Below, in pieces: positions 25,257 through 34,146 of a DNA stretch of 64,000 nucleotides (position 1 is the first letter of the stretch; every line of letters begins with the position of its first letter). A program made the translations under genes and the position numbers. The notes under the pieces are model-generated. The model worked only from the letters and a program-made list of their open reading frames with translations. It made no database searches and was not told the origin of the DNA. Origin of the DNA: Lachnospiraceae bacterium UBA3310 (GTDB lineage: Bacteria > Bacillota > Clostridia > Lachnospirales > Lachnospiraceae); assembly GCA_002361355.1 (NCBI GenBank), contig DESQ01000036.1, positions 1 through 64,000 of the forward strand, given 5' to 3'.

Positions 25257-26653
25257 GTGGCATGCGTTTTTCGTGAAATATGGAGCGCGGACACGGTGCA
25301 GAGCAGCGTCTGTAGGATTTGGCTGGCAAGCATACCCCAGAGATACCCCTGAATACCGAATCGCGGGATGGCAAAAAAGACGAACACAAGGCGCAGCAGG
25401 AGACTCACCACGCTGAACAGGAAGGTCTGGATGGTTTTGCCAAGTCCGTTCAGTATGCTGTTTAACATGCTGGCAATGTACATGAAAGGACACAGAAAAC
25501 TCAGCGTCAGGATGAAACTGCCGGCAAGCTCCGAGCCGTAGAGCAGGCGTCCCGCCATTCTTCCGAACAGAAGAAACATGGTGGTGCAGAAGAAGCCCAG
25601 AAGCAGACAGCTTCGTATGGAGGTAAGGATGGCACGTTTTACCGCTTTGTGGTTGCCGCCGGCGTCCGCCTCGGAGACGATGGGCAAAAGCAGCACGGAG
25701 ATGGAGTTGGTGACAGCGGAGGGAAACAGGATGAGGGGCAGACTCATGCCGGTAAGAACGCCGTAGACGCCAAGCGCGTCGGCATTGCTCAGTCCGTATG
25801 CCATCAGGCGGTTGGGAATATAGATTGCCTCTACGCTCTGGAGGAGATTTAGGATCAGGCGGTTGGCGGACAAGGGTACAGCGAGCTGCAAAAGCTGTCC
25901 ACAGATGTGCCGGTATGTGGCGCACACGGTGGAAAGAGTCGGCGAATGTCTGGAGGGGACAGGATGTGCCGGCGGCATTTTATGGTGGGAAACGGCGGGA
26001 AATACATGGTGGGCCCGGGAAAGAATGGCCACCACAGAGACAATCATGGAGGCGCTTTCACCGATTACGAGTCCTACTACGGCAAAGCTGATCGTGGGTG
26101 TCAGGCCGTGCCTCTGACAGATGAAATAGATCAGATAGACACTGCCCACGCGGCAGACCTGTTCCGCAAGTTGGGAGAAGGCGGGGATAGCGGTCTTCCG
26201 GATGCCGTAAAAATAGCCGTTGATACAGGAGTGCACGCTGGCCATGGGAATGGAGAGGGCAATGATGCGAAGCAGCGGGGCAGTCCGCTCCTCCAGCAGA
26301 AAAGTTACGGCGATCTGGTCTGCGTACAGATAAATCACGGATGCGCAGACCGCAGAGAGGAACATGGCAAGAAGGAAACCCGTCCAGAGTGTGCGAAAGG
26401 AACTCCGGTAGTCGCGGGTAGTCGTCTCACTTGCCACATATTTGGAGATGGCGGTCTGGATTCCCGATACCGTGAGGGAGAAGGAGAGCGCCAGAACGGG
26501 GGAGATGAGCTGGTAAATGCCCATGCCCTCCGCGCCGAAAACGTTGGAGAGAAAGACCCGGTAAAAGAAGCCAATGAAGCGGCTGACCAACCCGGTCAAG
26601 GTGAGAATAAGGGTTCCGGTTATCAGAGGATGCGTCCATTTTTTTAATGTCAT
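25244..26653 (-). CDS. SpoVB-like polysaccharide flippase
   Basis: A 469-residue membrane protein of the MOP exporter superfamily with about 14 hydrophobic segments, similar in plan to the flippase at 3439 but without its basic tail. LITGTLILTLTGLVSRFIGF followed by FYRVFLSNVFGAEGMGIYQL is the typical N-terminus of Clostridial SpoVB/YtgP proteins. SpoVB is needed for spore cortex synthesis, so a role in lipid-linked glycan export in growth or sporulation is likely. The start is uncertain: ATG 26653 (MTLKKW) and ATG 26671 both lack a strong ribosome binding site. It is divergent from the unknown gene at 26739. Confidence 0.82.
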   Translation of the reverse strand: MTLKKWTHPLITGTLILTLTGLVSRFIGFFYRVFLSNVFGAEGMGIYQLISPVLALSFSLTVSGIQTAISKYVASETTTRDYRSSFRTLWTGFLLAMFLSAVCASVIYLYADQIAVTFLLEERTAPLLRIIALSIPMASVHSCINGYFYGIRKTAIPAFSQLAEQVCRVGSVYLIYFICQRHGLTPTISFAVVGLVIGESASMIVSVVAILSRAHHVFPAVSHHKMPPAHPVPSRHSPTLSTVCATYRHICGQLLQLAVPLSANRLILNLLQSVEAIYIPNRLMAYGLSNADALGVYGVLTGMSLPLILFPSAVTNSISVLLLPIVSEADAGGNHKAVKRAILTSIRSCLLLGFFCTTMFLLFGRMAGRLLYGSELAGSFILTLSFLCPFMYIASMLNSILNGLGKTIQTFLFSVVSLLLRLVFVFFAIPRFGIQGYLWGMLASQILQTLLCTVSALHISRKTHATCHS

Positions 26654-26738
26654 ATAACACCGTTTCTGCATGGGATATGCTTTATGTGTATGCAGAAACG
26701 GAAGAGAATAGAATTTGTTTACGGAGAGGAGCAACACT

Positions 26739-28328
26739 GTGAAACGAAATAAAAAAACGGCGCTGCTATTGGGATTGACGGTATGCCTGTTTCTGGCGTG
26801 TGCTATCCAAATCGGCCGATATGCCTCGCAAAACCGAGTCCTGCTTACGGAAAACCGAGCCCTGCTTACGGAAAACAGGGAATTGTCTGTGTTTTTTCCC
26901 GCCGCCATGGCAAAGAGTCTGGCGGTAGCGGAGGGGGTACGGGCGCAGTTTGCCGGGGACGTATCCATGGAAGAAGAGCTGCTGGAGAGTAGTGGTTTTC
27001 ACAAAAAGGGCGGCATTTATCTGATTGATTATAAATCTCAGTTATACGATCTGCAGAGTATGATAGAAAACGGGGAGGAGATAGAACCGGGAGTGCCTGC
27101 CGCGACGGCATCTTACCGCCTCCGGAGAGATTTGGAGGTAGAAAATATCCGCCTGTTTTCCATCGGAACGAAGGAAAAGCCCTTTGGCGGTGTTTTCGAC
27201 GGGGACAGACACCGTATCACGGGCCGTTTCCGCATGGAAGACGGTGCAGAGGTGCCGGAAGAGATGCTGTTTTATGTGGATGCATCGGCAAGGATAGCGA
27301 ATCTGAAGATTTATAATGATCTCAGCGGCGGAGAAGTGTTTTTAAAGGTGGAAGACCTTCAGGAATGTGAGACACTGGAAAGCGATCTGGCGGAGTGCCC
27401 GGGCTGTTCGATCCATTTGGAGATGACAGAGTGGGAACCGGATGCCGGGCGGATTGTGGAAGTGCTGCGCGGATATTGGGAAAATATGACGGAGGACGGC
27501 GCTTATGTCAGTGCGACTTTTTATCCGGATATGGACAAGAAGCCTGCCAATGCGGAGGCCTGTGCAAAGAGCGTGCAGGAAGCTCTTTGCACGCTTGCCG
27601 GAGAGGAATATGCAGGGGCAATAGGGGAGGCTTTGGCCAGAGAGGAGGGGTATCTGTGGTTCCTTCGTCTGGAACGGGTCGGAGGCCTGATCTGCTGCAC
27701 CTTTGAGATCGGGGAGCCGGTATACGAACCGGATACCTATTATTATGAGGGAGATAATATTGTTTACACGAATGTGGGCTACTATATCGCCGTGAGCGGA
27801 GAGTGGGAAAGGAAGGAGATTTCCTGTCAGTGTCTACGCATTCCCTATACGCAAATGGTACATAGCAGTATCGGAACCGGCGGAACCTACCGGGTGGAGG
27901 AGGTCGACCTTAATTTTGACGGGAAACGGGATTTGTTGATTCATGAGGGGTACTCCGGCGGAAGCGGGGGAAGCTGGGGCAATTACCGCGCTGCCGTCTG
28001 GGAGGCGGAGACGGGAACTTTTGTGTATTTTTCTTCCCTGCCGGAACAGATTACCTCCCTCGAATTTGACAGCAGAAGGGTGGTAGACTCCTATCAATTA
28101 GGAGTATCCTATCAGGTTGTGGAAGTCTATGAGGTCGTAGACGGGGAATACGTCTGTACAAGAAAGCTGGTCTACCAGTCGGGGGAGTCGGACGAAGGCT
28201 ATTGGGCGGAACTGTCCTATTATGAGATGGGTGAGCTTGTGGAAACCCATCGTTTATCACACGATAATGATATGGAATCGCTGATGGATGAGCGGTATCC
28301 AGATATGGATTACTGGCAGAAGGGGTAG
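26739..28328 (+). CDS. Signal-anchored protein of unknown function
   Basis: I do not recognise a family for this 529-residue protein. It starts at a GTG with GAGAGG upstream and opens with a basic patch and a hydrophobic segment (TALLLGLTVCLFLACAIQIG), a signal anchor. A short heptad repeat (NRVLLTENRALLTENRELS) follows, then a Glu-rich extracytoplasmic part of about 470 residues. Near residue 155 GGVFDGDRHRITGRF recalls right-handed beta-helix/GLUG-type repeats, and near 395 VDLNFDGKRDLLIHEGYSGGSGG is a calcium-loop-like D-x-[ND]-x-D motif as in FG-GAP-type proteins. It is probably a surface protein. It is followed after 58 bases by mnmA with no clear functional link. Confidence 0.75.
   Translation: MKRNKKTALLLGLTVCLFLACAIQIGRYASQNRVLLTENRALLTENRELSVFFPAAMAKSLAVAEGVRAQFAGDVSMEEELLESSGFHKKGGIYLIDYKSQLYDLQSMIENGEEIEPGVPAATASYRLRRDLEVENIRLFSIGTKEKPFGGVFDGDRHRITGRFRMEDGAEVPEEMLFYVDASARIANLKIYNDLSGGEVFLKVEDLQECETLESDLAECPGCSIHLEMTEWEPDAGRIVEVLRGYWENMTEDGAYVSATFYPDMDKKPANAEACAKSVQEALCTLAGEEYAGAIGEALAREEGYLWFLRLERVGGLICCTFEIGEPVYEPDTYYYEGDNIVYTNVGYYIAVSGEWERKEISCQCLRIPYTQMVHSSIGTGGTYRVEEVDLNFDGKRDLLIHEGYSGGSGGSWGNYRAAVWEAETGTFVYFSSLPEQITSLEFDSRRVVDSYQLGVSYQVVEVYEVVDGEYVCTRKLVYQSGESDEGYWAELSYYEMGELVETHRLSHDNDMESLMDERYPDMDYWQKG
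26830..26871 (+). repeat. 21-base tandem repeat encoding a heptad
   Basis: Two consecutive 21-base copies, starting AAAACCGAG and ending GCTTACGG, differ at one position (26830-26850 and 26851-26871); a third degenerate copy follows. They encode the TENR(V/A)LL heptads of the signal-anchored protein. Confidence 0.8.
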
Positions 28329-28386
28329 GCTGCGGCAGTTTGTGAAGAAGCGTCGCGAACAGAAATGCTCCGGAATGGAGATTGGA

Positions 28387-29469
28387 ATGAGAGAAAAAGT
28401 AGTAGTGGGGATGTCGGGAGGCGTGGATTCCTCCGTGGCGGCCCTCTTATTAAAGAGACAGGGATATGACGTGGTGGGAGTCACCATGCAGATCTGGCAG
28501 GAGGAGAGCCCGTCTTTGGCAGCCGAGCAGGGAGGATGCTGTGGTTTCAGCGCGGTGGAGGATGCCAGGCGTGTGGCGCAGATACTGGACATTCCCCATT
28601 ATGTGATGAACTTCCGGCGGGAATTTCGGGAAAAGGTGATGGATTATTTTGTGGCGGAGTATCTGGCGGGCAGGACGCCAAATCCCTGTATCGCCTGTAA
28701 CCGCTATGTGAAATGGGAGTCCATGCTGCAACGGAGTCTGGAGATCGGGGCGGATTATATCGCCACTGGCCATTACGCCGGGATTGCCAGGCTTGCAAAT
28801 GGCAGATATGCCATAAAAAATGCAGCCACGGCGAAAAAAGACCAGACTTATGCGCTGTACAGCCTGACCCAGGAACAGCTTGCACACACGTTGATGCCAG
28901 TGGGGGATTATACGAAGGAGGAAATCAGACAGATTGCGGAGGAGGCAGGACTGCCCGTTGCCCATAAGCCGGACAGTCAGGAAATCTGCTTTATCCCCGA
29001 CAACGATTACGCCGCTTTTATCGACAGGGAGGCGGGAGAACGCGTGCCGAAGCCCGGATGCTTTGTGACAAAAGATGGCGAGGTGCTGGGACGGCATCTG
29101 GGGATTACGCACTATACGGTGGGACAGCGCAAGGGCCTGAACCTGTCCATGGGGCATCCCGTGTTTGTGACGCAAATAAGGCCAGATACGGACGAGGTAG
29201 TGATTGGCGGGGCGGAGGAAGTGTTCGGGACTTCCCTTGTCTGTAACCAGATCAATTACATGGGGATGGAAGATTTACGGGGATCCAGAGAGGTGCTTGC
29301 CAAGATCCGTTACGCCCACGCGGGCGAGAAATGTGTGATTGAGAAAACGGGGGAAGATCAGATCCACTGTATGTTTCAAACGCCCGTCCGCGCCATCACG
29401 CCGGGACAGGCGGTGGTGTTTTATGAGGATGGGTATGTGCTGGGCGGTGGTATCATTTGTTCGTCATAA
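28387..29469 (+). CDS. mnmA: tRNA-specific 2-thiouridylase MnmA
   Basis: Installs the 2-thio group on U34 of Lys, Glu and Gln tRNAs. The 360-residue protein shows the PP-loop GMSGGVDSSVAALLLKRQGY, the catalytic cysteine region TPNPCIACNRYVKW, ATGHYAGIA, KDQTYALYSLTQEQL and the second cysteine in KPDSQEICFIPDNDY. ATG 28387 follows GGAG at good spacing and begins the family consensus; upstream in-frame ATGs would overlap the preceding gene. It ends six bases inside the convergent phosphatase gene. No cysteine desulfurase gene is adjacent. Confidence 0.96.
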   Translation: MREKVVVGMSGGVDSSVAALLLKRQGYDVVGVTMQIWQEESPSLAAEQGGCCGFSAVEDARRVAQILDIPHYVMNFRREFREKVMDYFVAEYLAGRTPNPCIACNRYVKWESMLQRSLEIGADYIATGHYAGIARLANGRYAIKNAATAKKDQTYALYSLTQEQLAHTLMPVGDYTKEEIRQIAEEAGLPVAHKPDSQEICFIPDNDYAAFIDREAGERVPKPGCFVTKDGEVLGRHLGITHYTVGQRKGLNLSMGHPVFVTQIRPDTDEVVIGGAEEVFGTSLVCNQINYMGMEDLRGSREVLAKIRYAHAGEKCVIEKTGEDQIHCMFQTPVRAITPGQAVVFYEDGYVLGGGIICSS

Positions 29470-30282
29470 TTTATGAAAGGCGGGCATTCTTTTTTCATAG
29501 GTGGCATAATAGCGGAATCCGCATTCTTTTAGGATATCACAGGCCCGGTCAAAGGCGTGGGCAATCTGCTCCGGCGTATGGGCATCGCTTCCCGTGGTGA
29601 CGATTTCGCCGCCAAGTTCCCGGTAGCGTTTCAGAATACCGGCACAGGGGTGGGGTTCCCGAAGTCCCTTTGCCAGTCCGGCAGTGTTTACTTCGATGCC
29701 CTTCTCCATGTCAATCAGTCTGGTCAGAATTTTATCGATAATCCCGCGGTACATCTCATAGGAATAACCTGCATCTTTCTGTGGGCCGTAGCGCACCACA
29801 TAGTCCAGATGGCCGTAGATATCGAAATTGCTGAATGACTTCAAATTTTCCAGAATGGATTCAAAATACGCCCGGTAGGCTTCTTCCTGTGTCCGCCCCT
29901 CATAGAAGGACGGATAATAGGGGTCTTTTCCGTTACAAAGGTGGGAGGAGCCGATCACAAAATCGTAATCGTGGGCTTTTGCAAAGGCCGCGTTTTTGCG
30001 TGTCAGATGGGGCTGCAAACCAAGTTCCACGCCGAAGCACAGATGAATCCGATCCGCATATTTTTCCCGGAGTTTCAGAAAGTCATAGAGATAGGCATCC
30101 GGGTTCAACTCAAAAAATCCTTCCGGCTCTGAGGCCGAGACGGGATAGTCGAAGTCGTTATGCTCCGTAAAGCACATTTCGGTAAGCCCCAGTTTGATGC
30201 CTCTGAGGATCATGTCTTCCATGGGTGTGTCGGAATCCCCCGAAAAGGAGGAGTGCAGATGAAAGTCGGCTGTGATTGGCAT
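29464..30282 (-). CDS. PHP-domain histidinol-phosphatase family protein
   Basis: This 272-residue PHP metallophosphoesterase begins ITADFHLHSSFSGDSDTPMEDM, with the first metal-binding His pair, followed by EMCFTEHNDFDYP, FGVELGL, FVIGSSHLCNGKDPY, YGHLDYVVRYGP, GIEVNTAGLAKG and TTGSDAHTPEQIAHAFD. This is the HisJ/HisK type that removes phosphate from L-histidinol phosphate. Many Lachnospiraceae carry several paralogues, and with no histidine genes nearby another phosphomonoester is possible. Convergent with mnmA (six-base overlap) and divergent from hscC. Confidence 0.85.
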   Translation of the reverse strand: MPITADFHLHSSFSGDSDTPMEDMILRGIKLGLTEMCFTEHNDFDYPVSASEPEGFFELNPDAYLYDFLKLREKYADRIHLCFGVELGLQPHLTRKNAAFAKAHDYDFVIGSSHLCNGKDPYYPSFYEGRTQEEAYRAYFESILENLKSFSNFDIYGHLDYVVRYGPQKDAGYSYEMYRGIIDKILTRLIDMEKGIEVNTAGLAKGLREPHPCAGILKRYRELGGEIVTTGSDAHTPEQIAHAFDRACDILKECGFRYYATYEKRMPAFHKL

Positions 30283-30323
30283 GGGAAACTCCTTTGCTTT
30301 GCATACCTGATTTTGTCATTATC

Positions 30324-30352
30324 AGTATAGTGGATGCAGGGAGAAAATACAA
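30324..30352 (-). promoter_or_regulatory. Possible promoter of the PHP phosphatase gene
   Basis: Minus-strand TTGTAT (30347-30352), a 17-base spacer and TATACT (30324-30329), about 40 bases before the start codon. The -35 is a moderate match. Confidence 0.4.
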
Positions 30353-30361
30353 TCTTTTATT

Positions 30362-30378
30362 CCCCCCCCCCTGAGGGG
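30362..30378. repeat. C10 homopolymer with adjoining GGGG
   Basis: Ten consecutive C residues (30362-30371) followed by TGA and GGGG in the divergent intergenic region of the PHP phosphatase and hscC. The tract can fold on itself (CCCC-TGA-GGGG) and is of a length at which polymerase slippage is common. Confidence 0.7.
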
Positions 30379-30413
30379 CTTTGCCTGTATCGGATATCCT
30401 GCGGCAGTATTTT

Positions 30414-30443
30414 TTGACTTATAGATTTTGCCGGGTGTATAAT
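30414..30443 (+). promoter_or_regulatory. hscC promoter
   Basis: TTGACT (30414-30419), an 18-base spacer and a perfect TATAAT (30438-30443), 47 bases before the hscC start. I see no CIRCE element here, unlike at groES. Confidence 0.7.
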
Positions 30444-30489
30444 GGATGCAGATTACGGAGAAGAGGTACGGTAAAGAAGGAGGCTTATC

Positions 30490-32172
30490 ATGGCGGTCAT
30501 CGGAATTGATCTGGGAACGACAAACAGCCTGGCATGTGTCTGTCAGGACGGCAGGGCGGTTTTGATTCCCAATTCTTTAGGGGAAAAACTGACGCCCAGC
30601 GTTGTCAGCGTGGACGAAAACGGTGAGATCTGCGTGGGAGCCGTGGCAAAGGAGAGGCTGGTCTCGCATCCGGAGGCTTCGGCGGCCTCCTTTAAACGGT
30701 ATATGGGGACTGACAAAGTGTTTACACTGGCGGGAAATCCGTTTACGCCGCAGGAACTTTCCTCCTTCGTCCTGCGTCAGTTAAAGGAGGATGCGGAGCG
30801 GTTCCTGGGAGAAGAGGTGACGGAGGCGGTGATCAGTGTTCCCGCCTATTTCAATGACAATCAGAGATATGCCACCAAGGAGGCCGGCAGGCTGGCAGGA
30901 ATCCATGTGGAACGGCTTGTCAACGAACCTTCCGCCGCCGCCCTGACTGCCAGCCGGATCAGCGGAGAGGAAGAGGGAAGCTATCTGGTGTTTGACTTCG
31001 GGGGCGGAACGTTAGATGTGTCGGTGGTAGATTATTTTGACAATGTGATAGAGATCGTTGCCGTCAGCGGTGATAACCGTCTGGGAGGCGATGATTTTGA
31101 CGAGGTCATCGCCCGCAGTTTCTGCGCCCATCACCAGATGGATTATGACAGCTTGGAACAGCAGAGGAAAGCAACGCTTCTGCGGTTGTCCGAGAAGTGC
31201 AAACGGGAGCTGACAAGACAGGATGAGACAGAACTTGTGTGGGAGGCGGAGGGGAAAAAGATGCCCCTGAGTAATCTTCTGCTTGCGGGACTTTCCCAGA
31301 ACCTGTTTGACCGGATTAGTAATGTGGTCGAGACCGCTCTGCGCGACAGCGCCCGTTCTATCGAGGAGATGGATGAGATTGTTCTGGTGGGCGGATCCTC
31401 CAAAATGCCGGTGGTCTCTCTTTATCTGCAGACACAGTTGAAAAGGAAACCGGGCATGGTGGCTTCCCCGGACGAGGTGGTTGCCATGGGAGTGGGCATC
31501 TATGCGGGAATCAAGGAGCGGAAGCAGGATATCAAAGATCTGGTTTTGACGGATATCTGTCCCTTTACGCTTGGCACTAATGTGGTAAATTATGTGGATG
31601 ATGATAATCCGATTATGTCTGCGGTGATAGAAAGAAACAGCGTACTTCCCTGTTCAAAGACGGACTGGTATACGAATGCCTGTGACAATCAGACAAAAAT
31701 AGTCGTAGGCATCTATCAGGGAGAGGCGTTTTACTGTAATGACAATCTGCGTCTGGGCGCTATCGAGATGGATATAAAGCCGGTCAAAAAGGGACAGACC
31801 CGTCTTAGAGTGTGCTTTACATACGACATCAACGGCATTTTGGAAGTGGAGGTCACGGACTGCACAAATCCCGGACAGGAGCAGACAAAAAGGAAAGTGC
31901 TGACCAGTGAAAACCTGCGGCTGTCGGAGGAAGAAATAGAACGCCGCCTTGAGGAACTGCGGGCGTATAAGCTGATGCCCTGCGGCGGCATCCGGACGAA
32001 AATGGTGATGGCGAGAGGGGAGCGGCTGTTTTCCCAGACGCTCGGTGCAAGGAGGCAGCAGGTTACCATTATGATGCAGAAGATCCAGCAGGCTGTCGCA
32101 AGCCGGAACGATCAGTTGATTGCCAGGTGTCTGAAAGAGGCGGAGGAGGTCTTTGACCGTCTGGAGGAGTGA
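30490..32172 (+). CDS. hscC: HscC-type Hsp70 chaperone
   Basis: An Hsp70 of 560 residues, shorter than DnaK (about 610-640) and matching HscC. The ATPase domain has GIDLGTTNSLACVCQDG (phosphate loop 1), VISVPAYFNDNQRYATKEAG, VNEPSAAALTAS, FDFGGGTLDVSVVDY (phosphate loop 2) and VLVGGSSKMPVVSLYL. The substrate-binding part (about 370-500) is normal to TDCTNPGQEQ, but the helical lid is short and the EEVD-like tail and disordered end of DnaK are missing. It is followed by a membrane-anchored J-domain protein, its likely co-chaperone. No grpE lies beside it, which fits the rapid intrinsic nucleotide exchange reported for Escherichia coli HscC. Confidence 0.88.
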   Translation: MAVIGIDLGTTNSLACVCQDGRAVLIPNSLGEKLTPSVVSVDENGEICVGAVAKERLVSHPEASAASFKRYMGTDKVFTLAGNPFTPQELSSFVLRQLKEDAERFLGEEVTEAVISVPAYFNDNQRYATKEAGRLAGIHVERLVNEPSAAALTASRISGEEEGSYLVFDFGGGTLDVSVVDYFDNVIEIVAVSGDNRLGGDDFDEVIARSFCAHHQMDYDSLEQQRKATLLRLSEKCKRELTRQDETELVWEAEGKKMPLSNLLLAGLSQNLFDRISNVVETALRDSARSIEEMDEIVLVGGSSKMPVVSLYLQTQLKRKPGMVASPDEVVAMGVGIYAGIKERKQDIKDLVLTDICPFTLGTNVVNYVDDDNPIMSAVIERNSVLPCSKTDWYTNACDNQTKIVVGIYQGEAFYCNDNLRLGAIEMDIKPVKKGQTRLRVCFTYDINGILEVEVTDCTNPGQEQTKRKVLTSENLRLSEEEIERRLEELRAYKLMPCGGIRTKMVMARGERLFSQTLGARRQQVTIMMQKIQQAVASRNDQLIARCLKEAEEVFDRLEE

Positions 32173-32218
32173 CGGAAACGAGTGTGAGGAAAGAACAGAA
32201 GAGAAAGAAGATTTATGG

Positions 32219-33979
32219 ATGAATATCTGGGAAATATTGGGCATAGAGCCCACTACGGACAAGAGGCGGATCAAAAAAGCCTATGCGGAGAAAACCAAAG
32301 AAATTCACCCGGAGGAGAAGCCGGAGGAGTTTAAACGGCTTCATGAGGCATATCAGGCGGCGCTTGGGTATGCGGATTATATTTCGAAAGCTAACGGGTC
32401 TGACGGCAGAGAGATACCGCTTCCCAACGCGGAGCAGGGTGCTGTGGGAAATACCGATGAGGACGCCGCCCGGCACGTTGATGAAGGTGCGGATGGAGGA
32501 ATGGCGGGGCGCGCCGGTGAAAAGGCAGAGGAAGAGGACGCGCAGGAAGAGGACACCGAGCAGGGAAACCTGCGGGCTTACTTTGAGGAGAGACAGGAAA
32601 AAAACAGAAGACAGGTCGATGTGTTTTTAAAATACTGGAAAGAGTTTCGAAGCCCTTACCACAATCAGGAGTCGATGGACTGGTGGAAAGAATATCTGTC
32701 CTCAGAAGAATTTCAGGACATCCGTTATCATTCGCAGGTGCTGGAGGCGCTGGCGGACGAGATCGACGATAAATGTCTTTTGGGAATAAATGAGATAAAA
32801 TGGCTCTTCTGGGAAGCTTATGGTTTTCAGGAAGGCGAGGAAACGGTCTATCAAGGGGATCAGCAGCGGCTCTATAGAAGCCTGTATCCGGCATATGAAA
32901 AACATCAGAAAAATATACAGTATGAACAGAAATGGGCGAGAAATGATAAATTCATCCGCATTTTCATAGGAATTGCTGCGGTGGCGGTTGCGATCATCTG
33001 CGTTCTGATTCCCGTGACGATTCACAGACAGCGGGAGAACGGGCGCCTTTTTCTGATTGACTATATGGCAGACCAATATCCGGAGACAGCGTTTTCTGAG
33101 CCGGAGCGGATCGATAAGGAAGACGACGGCAGCATCGTCTATACATTGCACTCTTCGGCACATCCGGATCTGGAGGTTACGGCAAAGGTGGAATATGGAT
33201 ATGTGGAAGGAAAGAGAGCCTATCTGGTGAAAGAAGATTACAGCCAGTTACTGTTTGAGTATTACGCCGCGCAGTACGGTCTGGAGGGCGGCCTGGTGAC
33301 TTATACGGAAGGTACTTACGTAAACCCGGAAATCACAGAGTACGCTGCGCTTTTCTATTCGGACATCGGGGAAGTGGACGCTTTCTGTGAGAGAGCGGAG
33401 AAGATGTTCCGGGAGCAGGAGGAGCTGCAGACGATATCGGAGGTGGCTGTCTGTACGGAAGATGTGCTGTTTCCGGAAATCCTTTTGCAGGGCGGTGTGC
33501 CGGAATTTCCGTTTGCGGACAGGCAGGTATATGATCTCAGGACCGTCGAGGCAGAAGAACTTTCAGAAGCGCTTCGGGAAGCGTATATGACTTACATGTT
33601 TCAGTATGAATCCTGGAATATTACGACAGAACAGTACCGGGAATGGGGTGCGGCGTACGAGAAAATAAGCGGAGAGTGGGAGGATGATGACGGGGAGTGG
33701 CATGAGGTGCACGACCCTGACACAGGAGAAATGCTCTGTAAATTATTTATACCGATATATGACGGGCTGTCAGGATATTATAGCTTCGAAAATATCAGTA
33801 TGCCGATGTATGTCCGCATGATAACCGTGGGAAATGCTTACTATTTCCTGCAGGATCGGGGTGCGGATCTGACCGTCGGGGAGGACGGCAGCGGCTTTTC
33901 GGTAACGTTTTATGGAAACATCACTTCCTTTGGAGATGAGCCGTCGGTGAAATTTTATGATTTGCGGGATTGTTATTAA
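32219..33979 (+). CDS. Membrane-anchored J-domain protein (HscC partner)
   Basis: This 586-residue protein has a short N-terminal J domain, MNIWEILGIEPTTDKRRIKK, then EIHPEEKPEEFKRLHEAYQAAL, in which the canonical HPD of helix II/III reads HPE. A charged Glu/Asp/Gly linker (about 65-125) and a second helical region follow, then one transmembrane helix (about 246-268, IFIGIAAVAVAIICVLIPVTI). The remaining ~315 residues are acidic, Tyr-rich, presumably extracytoplasmic and unlike any family I recognise. The plan resembles the DjlB/DjlC partners of HscC in enterobacteria, which also deviate from HPD. The gene starts 46 bases after hscC in the same direction. It probably tethers HscC to the inner face of the membrane and couples it to an outside domain. 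Confidence 0.78.
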   Translation: MNIWEILGIEPTTDKRRIKKAYAEKTKEIHPEEKPEEFKRLHEAYQAALGYADYISKANGSDGREIPLPNAEQGAVGNTDEDAARHVDEGADGGMAGRAGEKAEEEDAQEEDTEQGNLRAYFEERQEKNRRQVDVFLKYWKEFRSPYHNQESMDWWKEYLSSEEFQDIRYHSQVLEALADEIDDKCLLGINEIKWLFWEAYGFQEGEETVYQGDQQRLYRSLYPAYEKHQKNIQYEQKWARNDKFIRIFIGIAAVAVAIICVLIPVTIHRQRENGRLFLIDYMADQYPETAFSEPERIDKEDDGSIVYTLHSSAHPDLEVTAKVEYGYVEGKRAYLVKEDYSQLLFEYYAAQYGLEGGLVTYTEGTYVNPEITEYAALFYSDIGEVDAFCERAEKMFREQEELQTISEVAVCTEDVLFPEILLQGGVPEFPFADRQVYDLRTVEAEELSEALREAYMTYMFQYESWNITTEQYREWGAAYEKISGEWEDDDGEWHEVHDPDTGEMLCKLFIPIYDGLSGYYSFENISMPMYVRMITVGNAYYFLQDRGADLTVGEDGSGFSVTFYGNITSFGDEPSVKFYDLRDCY

Positions 33980-34056
33980 AATTTTTTGCGATTATTTCCC
34001 AATTATTTTTGATTTACGTCTTGAATTTTTGGGACAAATTGGGTAAAATGAAATCG

Positions 34057-34074
34057 TTGACAAAATTTTGTCAA
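34057..34074. promoter_or_regulatory. 18-base perfect palindrome upstream of gap
   Basis: TTGACAAAATTTTGTCAA is its own reverse complement and contains a consensus -35 hexamer (TTGACA, 34057-34062). A TATGAT at 34086-34091 is too far (23 bases) to pair with it, so the promoter geometry is unclear. The site lies 73 bases before the gap start and could be an operator for a glycolytic repressor. Confidence 0.5.
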
Positions 34075-34146
34075 TCTTATCCAGATATGATTGGCAAAAT
34101 TATATAGTAAAGCTATAAAAAATCAATATTTTAGGAGGAACAAAAA

